Of a stretch of DNA of 14,434 bases, positions 1-7,676 are shown one piece after another. Numbering within the stretch: position 1 is the stretch's first letter; every line of letters begins with the position of its first letter. The stretch is from Helicobacteraceae bacterium UBA6016. Lineage in GTDB: Bacteria > Campylobacterota > Campylobacteria > Campylobacterales > UBA6016. The stretch is taken from NCBI GenBank assembly GCA_002428055.1, contig DIZY01000019.1:539-14972 (forward strand), in the 5' to 3' direction. The notes under the pieces were generated by a model. The model did no database searches. It was given only the letters and a program-made list of their open reading frames with translations, and was not told the DNA's origin. The position numbers and the translations under genes were made by a program.

Positions 1-84
1 GAGGAGCTGCAAAGCACCAACGAAGAGCTAGAGACAACAAACGAGGAGTTGCAAAGCACAAACGAAGAGTTGCAAATAGCATAC
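1..84 (+). repeat. 21-bp tandem repeat encoding a seven-residue coiled-coil heptad
   Basis: Four consecutive 21-bp units (1-21, 22-42, 43-63, 64-84) encode EELQSTN, EELETTN, EELQSTN and EELQIAY. The units differ mostly at synonymous positions. This is a coding repeat, a signalling helix between an upstream domain and the first PAS domain. The array continues up to the window edge, so its full length is unknown. Confidence 0.85.
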
Positions 85-2097
85 GCAGAGCTTAGGTCGG
101 TCGCAGACGAGAGAGAGGAGCGCCAAAAACAGGTAGAAATTTTAAATAAAACGCTAAACGACAGACAGCTGTTATTGCAAGGCATCCTAGATAGTTCGCT
201 CGGAGCAATAATGGCGTTTGATGCTTTACATGATGATAGCTTCAAATGTATCTTGGCAAACAGACGATGCTTTGATTTTTTAGGTGTGGCTGTGGAAGAG
301 CTCGTGGAAAAAAGTTTGCAGCAAATGCCGGTAACGATATTTAGCGATATATTTCTTAGTAATGCAAAGAGTGTGGTTCAAAGCAATAAGCCAATCGAAT
401 TTGAATATAAAATCAAGTTAAGTGACAAATCTAGATGGTATAAAGTAGGAATGACGGCATTCCAAAATGGTTTTGTGGCTTCGTTCGATGATATAACGCA
501 AATGCATGAAACAATAGAGGATTTAAGCGTCAAAGACGCTCGTATTGAAAGAGAAAAATTATATGCTGAAGGATTAATGGAAACATCAAATGCAATGCTT
601 ATAGTAATGGACGCAAATGGAGATATTCTCAAATTCAATAAAAGTGCGGAAGATTTGACCGGCTATACAAAAGATGAGGTTATCGGCAAAAACTGGTTTA
701 ATTTTGCCGTTTTGGACTCTTCAAGAAAAGAGCTAAAAAGAATATTTGCGAAAGTTTTAGCGACTGATTCTAATGGTTTTAGGGTCCATGAAAGCAAAAT
801 CATTACCAAAGACGGAAGCGAGAGATTGATTTCATGGAGAAATAGCAGCTCTATTGACCCTTTCGGTGAAAAAATAGTAATGTCTTTTGGCGTCGATGTA
901 ACGGAGAGGCATCTTGCCGAAGAGCAAGTAAGACTCCAAAAAGATTATTTGAATGCGATAGTAAACTCACAAAATACCATTATAGTAATTACCGACGGCG
1001 ATGAAATAGTCGATACCAACAAAGCATTTTTTGATTTTTTTTATGAATATAAAAACATTGCAGAGTTTAAAAGTAATCATTCGTGTGTGTGTGATTTTTT
1101 TGAAAAAGTAGATAGGCAAAACTTTATATATGACGGTAAAGACGGGAAAGGTTGGCTTGAGCTCGTAGCGGATGGCGGCGAGCATCAGGTTATGATAAAA
1201 AAAGATGCAAAAGAGTATTACTTTATCGTGAGACTTTCAGAGTTTAGCGGCGACAATAAAAAGCACAAAATAGTCTCTTTTGCCAATGTGGGCGAGCTTG
1301 AAGGGTATAGGCAGCTTCTCGAAAAACAGATAGCCGAGGAGTCTAAGAGGCTAAAAATGCAAGATCAGATAATGGTTCAGCAGGGCAAAATGGCGGCTAT
1401 GGGCGAGATGCTGGGGGCTATCGCTCATCAATGGAGGCAACCTCTAAATGCGCTTGCTCTAACCATTCAAGATGTCAGGCAGGCTTGGGATTACGGTGAA
1501 CTGGATGAAAAATATATAAAAAAAACAGAATCAACCTCTATGGATTTGATTCGGTATATGTCAAAGACAATAGACGACTTTAGGGATTTTTACAGACCGA
1601 ACACGGATAATAAGCCGTTTTATGTAGAAGATTGCCTTTTGGAGGCTATCGCACTCTTTGACGCCCAACTAAAAAATAATTCCATACAAGTAGAGCGAGA
1701 GCAACAACCTATCAAATGCCCGGCGCTTGAGTGTAATAAAAACCAATTAAAGCAGGTTTTTTTAAATGTTATATCAAATGCCAAAGATGCTATATTAGAA
1801 GCCATTGGAAAAAAACAACTCAAAAGTGGAATACTTAGAACAAGAGTTGAGTGCGATGATGAAAAAGTGCGGGTTTGTATATGGGATAACGCTGAAATGG
1901 TCGATGAAGATGTTATAAAAAGAGCATTTGAACCATATTTTACTACAAAAGAGCAGGGCAAGGGTACTGGTATAGGGCTTTACATGAGTAAAGTTATCGT
2001 GGAGCACAATATGGGCGGTGAAATAAACATAAGAAATGCCGACAAAGGCGTTGAGGTCACCATAGAGTTACCAATAAAGCTTTGCAAGAAGCAATAA
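1..2097 (+). CDS. PAS-rich sensor histidine kinase, probably the C-terminal part of a CheB/CheR-PAS-kinase fusion (5' partial)
   Basis: The frame is open from the first base (698 residues visible), so the start lies upstream; TTG 49 is an internal codon. Residues 1-28 are exact heptads (EELQSTN/EELETTN), the coiled coil known to join the CheR methyltransferase to PAS domains in CheB/CheR fusions; those enzymatic parts are inferred, not seen. Three PAS-like domains follow, at about residues 59-168, 191-305 and 316-430. The third has the CVCDFF and KGWLEL pattern common in Campylobacterota kinases. A coiled coil leads to the HisKA box AHQWRQPLN (His476, nt 1426-1428). The HATPase domain has an N-box from about residue 581 (NQLKQVFLNVISNAKDA) and an intact G2 box GKGTGIG (653-659), but its G1 box reads DNAEM at 629-633 instead of DxGxG. 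No transmembrane segment or receiver is visible, so it is probably cytoplasmic. It lies 9 nt before the phytochrome gene. Confidence 0.88.
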   Translation, partial: EELQSTNEELETTNEELQSTNEELQIAYAELRSVADEREERQKQVEILNKTLNDRQLLLQGILDSSLGAIMAFDALHDDSFKCILANRRCFDFLGVAVEELVEKSLQQMPVTIFSDIFLSNAKSVVQSNKPIEFEYKIKLSDKSRWYKVGMTAFQNGFVASFDDITQMHETIEDLSVKDARIEREKLYAEGLMETSNAMLIVMDANGDILKFNKSAEDLTGYTKDEVIGKNWFNFAVLDSSRKELKRIFAKVLATDSNGFRVHESKIITKDGSERLISWRNSSSIDPFGEKIVMSFGVDVTERHLAEEQVRLQKDYLNAIVNSQNTIIVITDGDEIVDTNKAFFDFFYEYKNIAEFKSNHSCVCDFFEKVDRQNFIYDGKDGKGWLELVADGGEHQVMIKKDAKEYYFIVRLSEFSGDNKKHKIVSFANVGELEGYRQLLEKQIAEESKRLKMQDQIMVQQGKMAAMGEMLGAIAHQWRQPLNALALTIQDVRQAWDYGELDEKYIKKTESTSMDLIRYMSKTIDDFRDFYRPNTDNKPFYVEDCLLEAIALFDAQLKNNSIQVEREQQPIKCPALECNKNQLKQVFLNVISNAKDAILEAIGKKQLKSGILRTRVECDDEKVRVCIWDNAEMVDEDVIKRAFEPYFTTKEQGKGTGIGLYMSKVIVEHNMGGEINIRNADKGVEVTIELPIKLCKKQ

Positions 2098-2106
2098 AGG
2101 CTTATT

Positions 2107-5100
2107 ATGAATACAGATGAATTAGATTTTAATCAAAACTTGGAGGAGGCTCTAAAAAATTGCGAGAGTGAACCGATACAGTACGCTAGCGCAATACAGC
2201 CGCTGGGAGCGCTGCTTGCGCTTGATGAAGATTTTATTATTCGTCAAGTTAGTCTTAATGTAGATAAATTTTTTACGCTAACTCATGAAGAGTTGCTTGG
2301 TAAACACTTTTCTACTCTTGTCGGCGATACTGAGGCTCAAAAAATACGCTCTCTAATTGGACTGGATGAGTGGCGACATAGCGCTATTACCAATTTTATG
2401 ATAGAGCGAGACGGTGTAGCTATCGATATGGTGGCACAGGTATCTTACAATGACGGAATTTGGATTATTGAGCTAGAGCCGGAGGCACACAAAGGCGAAA
2501 ATTTATTTCAAGAGCTCTTTATCCCTATTAGGGACGCACTTTGGCAGCTTGACGCCGAAACAGAGCTGTATAGATACACTCAAAAAGTGGTCGAACAGGT
2601 GCATCTGCTATCCGGCTACGACAGGGTTATGATGTATCAATTTGACCAGCAGTGGGATGGCGAGGTTATTGCCGAGAGCAAATCGCAAGAGATGCTCTCT
2701 TATCTTGGAAATCACTTTCCGGCCTCAGATATTCCGGCGCAAGCAAGAGCTTTGTATGCAAAAAACCTAGTCCGTCTAATAGCCGATATAGACGCTACTC
2801 CGGAGTATATCACGCCCTCTCTTGAGCCAAAAACAGGCTTGCCGCTTGATATGACATATTCGGCTCTAAGACATCTCTCTCCGATTCATCTGCAGTACCT
2901 TAGAAATATGGGCGTTCAGGCAACTCTTACAATCTCTCTTATCCAAAACGGCAAACTTTGGGGGCTTATAGCTTGCCATCACACAACGGCAAAAATTATT
3001 CCCCTTAGAGTAAGGGAGCTTTATGAGTTTATAGGCAAAACAGTCTCTTTGAAGCTTTCAAATATAGAAAACAATAGCAAAACAGAGTTTTATGAGAGAA
3101 TTAGGACGCTTCTTCAGAATATAACGCGGCAAATTAGGCAGACAAAAGATATACCTACGGTTATTCAGGCTTTCCAATCTGAGATATTGGGGCTTGTGAG
3201 GGGTAGTGGAGCGATTATCTCTCTATCCGGCAAAAAGTATCGGATGGGGCTTGCGCTACAAGAGAGTGATATGGTTGAGCTTGAAAGTTGGATTAGGGCA
3301 AATGTTGAGAACAGTAGCGTTTTTCATACCGACAATTTAGACTCTATCGGAGATTTTGCCGGAAAGTATCTAGATATTGCAAGCGGTATGTTGATCGCTC
3401 CTTTGGACGAGAGACTAGATAGCTATATTGCGTGGTTTAGAGCCGGCATTACCAGAACCGTCAAATGGGCAGGCAAGCCAAGTAAGGTTATTACCTCGGA
3501 ACACGGCATACCAAAGATTTCACCTAGGCTCTCTTTTGAGACATGGGTAGAGACTTTTAGAGACAAATCTCCCGCTTGGTCGCAAATAGAGATTGATGCG
3601 GCGCACTCTCTTTCTCTTTCGATTATAGAGGTTTTGACGCACAGGGCTTTGGAGCTGAGTGAAGAAAACTACAGGCTTTTGGCGGAATACTCTACGGATA
3701 TGATAGCTAGATTTGATATGGGCGGTTTTTATACATTTGTTTCACCTTCTAGTGAAGCTCTTTTTGGCGTGCCGCCTGAAAAAATGATAGGACGCTCTAT
3801 CGACCATTTTATTTTGTATGAAGATAGATTTATGTTCCAAGAGGAGCGGTGTTCGCTGGAGAAGTCGTCGGATATAAAAACGATTATTTTTCGCACCAAA
3901 AAGCCGTCCGGTGAAATCGCATGGCTTGAATACACAATCAAATATGTAGAAGAAAATGGAAAGTCTGAATTTATCGTAAACGGTAGAGATATAACACAGC
4001 GACACAACTATCAGCTTGCTATTGAAGACCTGCATAGGCGTAATTCGATGATACTAGAGGTTTCCGGTGACGGCATAATAACATTTGACCCAGACTGCAA
4101 GATAATCTACTCAAATGCTCACGCTAGTCATGCCTTGGGTTTGCCTCCGGAGAGAATGCTCGGTAAAACTTGTCTTGAAGTACTAAAACCGCAAAATCAT
4201 GCCGGAATTCCTTATTCGAAACAAGATTGCCCTCTTTGTAAAAGTGTTGCCACTAACGAGAGTACGGAAGGCTCCAGCGACTATTTTTGCAGAGAAAACG
4301 GAACGGCTTTTCCTGTTGAGTATACCTGCACCCCAATAGAACAAAACGGACAGACAAATATCGTTGTGATATTCAAAGAGCAGCAGCAGCGTCAACAGTT
4401 TGACGAACAAATGTTGACAAATAAAGCCATTATAAATGGAGCCTCTGAGGCAATCATCGTTACGGATATTGGCGGCGCTATCACAAGCGTAAATCCTGCC
4501 TTTACTCAGATTACGGGATATTCAGCGGATGAGGTTATCGGGAGAAAGCCAAGCATAGCAAAATCGGGCGTACATACTCCAAATTTTTATAGGGGTATAT
4601 GGTCCACGCTGTTGGATAAGCGAAATTGGACCGGCGAGATATGGAATCGTCGAAAGAACGGGGAGATATACCCGCAATGGGGGAGCATAACACCAATTCT
4701 GGATAAAGACGACAATGTCAAAAATTATATAGGTGTTTTTTCCGACATATCAAAAGCAAAACAGGCAGAAGAGAAGCTTTATTATATGGCAAATCACGAT
4801 GTGTTGACGGGGCTTGCTAATCGTCTTAGATTTGTAGAGCATGTCTCTGAAGCTATAAGTCTGTCCAAGAGAAATCCACACAAAATGCTTAGTATTGCAT
4901 TTATCGATATAGATAGATTCAAAATTATCAACGATACGCTAGGACATTCGGTGGGTGATACATACCTCAAAGCCATTGCAGATAGAATTTTGCAGGTGTG
5001 CAGGGATGAGGACTTTTTGTCTCGTTGGGGCGGAGATGAGTTTGTGCTTTGCATGGAGGGAATCGTTGATCATAGTCAGGCGGCGGCGATAATAGAGAGG

Positions 5101-6093
5101 ATAATGGGTGTCGTCAGTCAGCCGCTACTTATAGACGAATATGAGTTAACGCCGACTCTGAGCGTAGGCATAAGTATGTTTCCGCAAGATGGGGGCAATA
5201 CGACGGATCTCGTAAAATATGCCGATGCCGCTATGTATCGCGCAAAAGAGAGGGGGCGAAACGGCTATGTCTTTTATACGGAGCATTTGGCCGATGAGGC
5301 AAAAAAGAAATTTGAGATAGTTATAGAGCTAAATAGCGCATTGCGAAATAACGAGCTCTTGCTTCACTATCAACCGCAAGTCGGTAAGGGTGGGCAAATT
5401 ATCGGCGTTGAAGCTCTTGTCCGTTGGCAGCATCCGCAAAGAGGATTGCTTAGCCCGTACAGCTTTATCCCGTTAGCCGAAGAGTTGGGTCTTATAGTTC
5501 AGGTTGGAGAGTGGGTACTAAATGAGGCGTGCAGACAGATGGCGGAGTGGCTTCGCGCCGGTGTTGATTGCAGTGTCGTGGCTGTGAATATTGCCCCTGC
5601 CCAGCTAAAGCCTGAGCTTGTAGATTTTGTTTTGAGTATGCTTGAAAAACATTGTCTTAGCGCAAAACATTTGGAGCTTGAGATAACGGAGGGCGCTTTG
5701 GAGCAGGGTGAAAAAGTGCTACCGGTACTGCATGGGCTACGAAATATCGGGATTTCAATATCTATAGATGATTTCGGTAGCGGCTACTCTTCGCTCGGAC
5801 ATCTAAAACATTTTCCTATTACCTGCTTCAAAATCGACAAAAGCTTTATAGATGACTTGCCGCATAATCCGAAAGATACCGCTATCGTCAAAGCTCTTTT
5901 GGCTCTTGGAGAGGGACTTGAGGTTGAGGTTGTAGCGGAGGGTGTTGAGAGTAGCGAGCAGTGCGAGTTTTTGAGAAGTATCGGCGCTAGCGTGATTCAG
6001 GGCTTTTATTATAGTACCCCTTTGGAAGCCAAAAAGATAACAAATATTATGCTAAATCTAAACGGGTTAATAGAACCAAATAAAAAAAGTTAA
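2107..6093 (+). CDS. bphP: Bacteriophytochrome with GGDEF and EAL domains (red/far-red light-responsive cyclic-di-GMP enzyme)
   Basis: The 1328-residue product has the order PAS (about 18-110), GAF (125-310), PHY (315-510), three PAS domains (521-640, 646-758, 772-890), GGDEF (890-1050) and EAL (1075-1315). Cys19, in NCESEPI, is at the biliverdin-attachment position of bacteriophytochromes. The GAF pocket has Tyr177, PASDIP (Asp208), SPIH (His261), Tyr264 and CHH (His291), and the PHY tongue has WAG and PRLSF (473-477). GGDEF is intact at 975-979, preceded five residues earlier by an RDED (RxxD) inhibitory site. The EAL side keeps EAL (1102-1104), VNIAP, EITEG, IDDFGSGYSS, FKIDKSF and AEGVES. 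Both diguanylate cyclase and phosphodiesterase activities are therefore possible. The start has AAAGG 6 nt upstream, overlapping the previous stop. The stop is 12 nt before heme oxygenase, which would supply biliverdin. Confidence 0.96.
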   Translation: MNTDELDFNQNLEEALKNCESEPIQYASAIQPLGALLALDEDFIIRQVSLNVDKFFTLTHEELLGKHFSTLVGDTEAQKIRSLIGLDEWRHSAITNFMIERDGVAIDMVAQVSYNDGIWIIELEPEAHKGENLFQELFIPIRDALWQLDAETELYRYTQKVVEQVHLLSGYDRVMMYQFDQQWDGEVIAESKSQEMLSYLGNHFPASDIPAQARALYAKNLVRLIADIDATPEYITPSLEPKTGLPLDMTYSALRHLSPIHLQYLRNMGVQATLTISLIQNGKLWGLIACHHTTAKIIPLRVRELYEFIGKTVSLKLSNIENNSKTEFYERIRTLLQNITRQIRQTKDIPTVIQAFQSEILGLVRGSGAIISLSGKKYRMGLALQESDMVELESWIRANVENSSVFHTDNLDSIGDFAGKYLDIASGMLIAPLDERLDSYIAWFRAGITRTVKWAGKPSKVITSEHGIPKISPRLSFETWVETFRDKSPAWSQIEIDAAHSLSLSIIEVLTHRALELSEENYRLLAEYSTDMIARFDMGGFYTFVSPSSEALFGVPPEKMIGRSIDHFILYEDRFMFQEERCSLEKSSDIKTIIFRTKKPSGEIAWLEYTIKYVEENGKSEFIVNGRDITQRHNYQLAIEDLHRRNSMILEVSGDGIITFDPDCKIIYSNAHASHALGLPPERMLGKTCLEVLKPQNHAGIPYSKQDCPLCKSVATNESTEGSSDYFCRENGTAFPVEYTCTPIEQNGQTNIVVIFKEQQQRQQFDEQMLTNKAIINGASEAIIVTDIGGAITSVNPAFTQITGYSADEVIGRKPSIAKSGVHTPNFYRGIWSTLLDKRNWTGEIWNRRKNGEIYPQWGSITPILDKDDNVKNYIGVFSDISKAKQAEEKLYYMANHDVLTGLANRLRFVEHVSEAISLSKRNPHKMLSIAFIDIDRFKIINDTLGHSVGDTYLKAIADRILQVCRDEDFLSRWGGDEFVLCMEGIVDHSQAAAIIERIMGVVSQPLLIDEYELTPTLSVGISMFPQDGGNTTDLVKYADAAMYRAKERGRNGYVFYTEHLADEAKKKFEIVIELNSALRNNELLLHYQPQVGKGGQIIGVEALVRWQHPQRGLLSPYSFIPLAEELGLIVQVGEWVLNEACRQMAEWLRAGVDCSVVAVNIAPAQLKPELVDFVLSMLEKHCLSAKHLELEITEGALEQGEKVLPVLHGLRNIGISISIDDFGSGYSSLGHLKHFPITCFKIDKSFIDDLPHNPKDTAIVKALLALGEGLEVEVVAEGVESSEQCEFLRSIGASVIQGFYYSTPLEAKKITNIMLNLNGLIEPNKKS

Positions 6094-6105
6094 AGGCTTG
6101 CAAAA

Positions 6106-6675
6106 ATGGATTTTCATAAAAAACTTAGAACTTTAACGACTCCGTTTCACGGGCTTGTAGATAGTAATTTTTTTGCGACATCGTTGATGGGCGGTACATT
6201 GACAAAAGAGATATACATCTCATTTTTGCAAAAAATGTATAGCGTGCACATAGCCGTGGAAGAGAAGCTAAACTCTTTTTCCGATGTGTTTGATGTTCTT
6301 GAAATTTCATTGGCAGGCTTTAATAGAAGCAAGCATATAGAAACGGAGTTGCGCAATATGGGTGTAGAGGTGGATATTAAAGAGTTCGATGCATCTTTTA
6401 TCAAATCTTTCTTTTCTGCGTTGGCCGTCTATTATGTATTGGAGGGCTCCAAAAACGGCGCTCTTCAGATACTGCCGAAACTAAAAGAGCAACTAGGCGA
6501 TGGAGAGTATAAATATTTTGCGGTCGATGAAAATTTTAGAGCCGAGTTTATGCCAAATATTCAAAAAATAGCTCTCTACGCATTAAGATACAAAAAAGAG
6601 TCGGAAGTTATATTGGCAGCGTGCGAACTATATTTAAGACTCGAGTCTTGGCTTGGTGATAGCGGCGCAAACTAG
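6106..6675 (+). CDS. bphO: Heme oxygenase (biliverdin-producing, phytochrome-associated)
   Basis: This 189-residue soluble protein matches the bacterial heme oxygenase fold. It opens with LRTLTTPFHG, in which His15 is at the proximal heme-ligand position. It continues with the helix pattern LTKEIYISFLQKMY..H..VEEKL and has YYVLEGSKNGA near residue 110, the glycine-bearing distal helix of the family. Heme oxygenases open heme to biliverdin, CO and iron; biliverdin is the chromophore of bacteriophytochromes. The gene is last in the operon, 12 nt after bphP, and the stop/RBS string TAAAGGCTT is the same as at the previous junction. Its stop is 6 nt from that of the convergent metal-binding protein gene. 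A role mainly in iron acquisition is less likely given this context. Confidence 0.93.
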   Translation: MDFHKKLRTLTTPFHGLVDSNFFATSLMGGTLTKEIYISFLQKMYSVHIAVEEKLNSFSDVFDVLEISLAGFNRSKHIETELRNMGVEVDIKEFDASFIKSFFSALAVYYVLEGSKNGALQILPKLKEQLGDGEYKYFAVDENFRAEFMPNIQKIALYALRYKKESEVILAACELYLRLESWLGDSGAN

Positions 6676-6681
6676 GCTAGA

Positions 6682-6948
6682 TTATTTTGCCATTTCAGCC
6701 GAGTAGCCGTGGGATTTTAATTTGGCATTGAGCGCATTGACATCTATATCTTTTTCGGTTTTTACGATTGCTTTACCGTCTTTGAGATAGATTTTTGCAT
6801 CTTTGACGCCCTCCGTCTTCATGAGAGCATCTTTGACACTAGCCGCACACATTTGGCATGTCATTCCTTTGACTGTCAGATTGACCTCTTTTTCGGCGGC
6901 AAAAAGAGAGGCGGCGGCAAATAGTGAAATTATAAGAAGTTTTTTCAT
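6682..6948 (-). CDS. Exported MerP/CopZ-like heavy-metal-associated (HMA) protein
   Basis: The product is 88 residues. The start ATG at 6948 encodes MKKLL and has AGGAA 7 nt upstream; an open frame extends further upstream but overlaps the previous gene and lacks such a site. Residues 1 to about 18 form a signal peptide (LFAAASLFA), so the mature protein should be periplasmic. The remaining roughly 70 residues are one HMA domain with GMTCQMC (Cys31, Cys34), the ferredoxin-like fold that binds Cu(I), or Hg(II) in MerP. It is last in the copper module, 16 nt after the DsbD_2-family gene. The likely role, inferred from neighbours, is passing copper between the outer-membrane receptor and inner-membrane or oxidase-assembly factors. 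Confidence 0.9.
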   Translation of the reverse strand: MKKLLIISLFAAASLFAAEKEVNLTVKGMTCQMCAASVKDALMKTEGVKDAKIYLKDGKAIVKTEKDIDVNALNAKLKSHGYSAEMAK

Positions 6949-6964
6949 TTGGTGTTTCCTTTGT

Positions 6965-7654
6965 TTAAATAGGTAGATCAAAAAATATAATAATGGCGCC
7001 CCACATAGTGTAAAGCGCAAATCCAAAGATAAGAAGCGCTGAAATCTTGGAAGCCGCTTTTCTGAGCTCTGTTTTTTGGAGTATTGTCGAAGCGTATGCG
7101 AGGCTTAGCATCGGCAGTATCGTTGAAAGTCCAAATACAAACATGATAAGAGCGCCTTTTAGCGCTGACCCGCTAGCTGCCGCTGATGAGGCGAAGAAGT
7201 AGACGAGTCCGCACGGGAAAAAGCCGTTTAGAATGCCAAGTGATAGAAATGACATTTTGGAGTCTGACTTGAGAAGTTTTTGGAATGCTGTTTTGAAAAA
7301 CGATATTCTGGTGAAGTCGTACTCTAAGAGTCTCGAGACCCACACAAATCCGAACAACCAGAGCCCGACAAGTAGCATGACTAAACCGGCAAACAGATAA
7401 AGGGTAGCTCTAAGGTTTGGGCTTAGAGCAAATACGCTTCCGATAAGACCGACAACAGCTCCTATAAGCGTATAGCTAATCGTTCTGCCAAGGTTGTAAA
7501 GAAGATGAGAGGCAAACCTCTCTTTTTGATTAAAGTGTTTTCCGACCTTTGTGGAGCTGTAGGCTAGCACAAAGCCCCCGCACATACCGACGCAGTGTCC
7601 GAGACTTCCGAAAAATGCGGCGGCGGCGATGGCTATAATGCTAAAGTTTTCCAA
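6965..7654 (-). CDS. DsbD_2/TauE-SafE-like six-helix membrane protein, probable copper handling
   Basis: This 229-residue inner-membrane protein has about six hydrophobic segments (roughly 4-32, 52-79, 83-106, 134-160, 166-188, 203-225). The first carries SLGHCVGMCGG (Cys21, Cys25) and the fourth NGFFPCGLVY (Cys148), the signature of the family annotated as sulfite exporter TauE/SafE or cytochrome biogenesis DsbD_2. Members often sit beside copper chaperones, P-type ATPases or cbb3 oxidase assembly genes. The start is TTG at 7654, chosen because GAAGG lies 8 nt upstream and no ATG is nearby. It follows the TonB receptor stop by 22 nt and precedes the HMA gene by 16 nt, indicating one operon. 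Sulfite export is an alternative but does not suit the neighbours; the transported species cannot be told from sequence. Confidence 0.85.
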   Translation of the reverse strand: MENFSIIAIAAAAFFGSLGHCVGMCGGFVLAYSSTKVGKHFNQKERFASHLLYNLGRTISYTLIGAVVGLIGSVFALSPNLRATLYLFAGLVMLLVGLWLFGFVWVSRLLEYDFTRISFFKTAFQKLLKSDSKMSFLSLGILNGFFPCGLVYFFASSAAASGSALKGALIMFVFGLSTILPMLSLAYASTILQKTELRKAASKISALLIFGFALYTMWGAIIIFFDLPI

Positions 7655-7676
7655 TCGGTAGACCTTCTAAAATTTT

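Noticed and set aside
49..51. TTG at 49 as the true start of the first kinase
   Set aside because: The frame and the heptad repeat continue unbroken to base 1, and no RBS precedes the codon.
4234..4251. DCPLC in the third PAS domain of the phytochrome as a metal or haem site
   Set aside because: A DCPxC pattern is common in PAS domains of this type and no haem signature such as CxxCH is present.
6660..6720. Bidirectional transcription terminator between the convergent heme oxygenase and HMA genes
   Set aside because: Only weak short complementarity and no GC-rich stem followed by a T-run was found; the gap itself is 6 nt.
6949..7026. Longer N-terminus for the HMA protein, starting at 7026
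   Set aside because: It would overlap the DsbD_2-type gene by 62 nt and bury the signal peptide; the ATG at 6948 has an RBS and starts directly at MKKLL.
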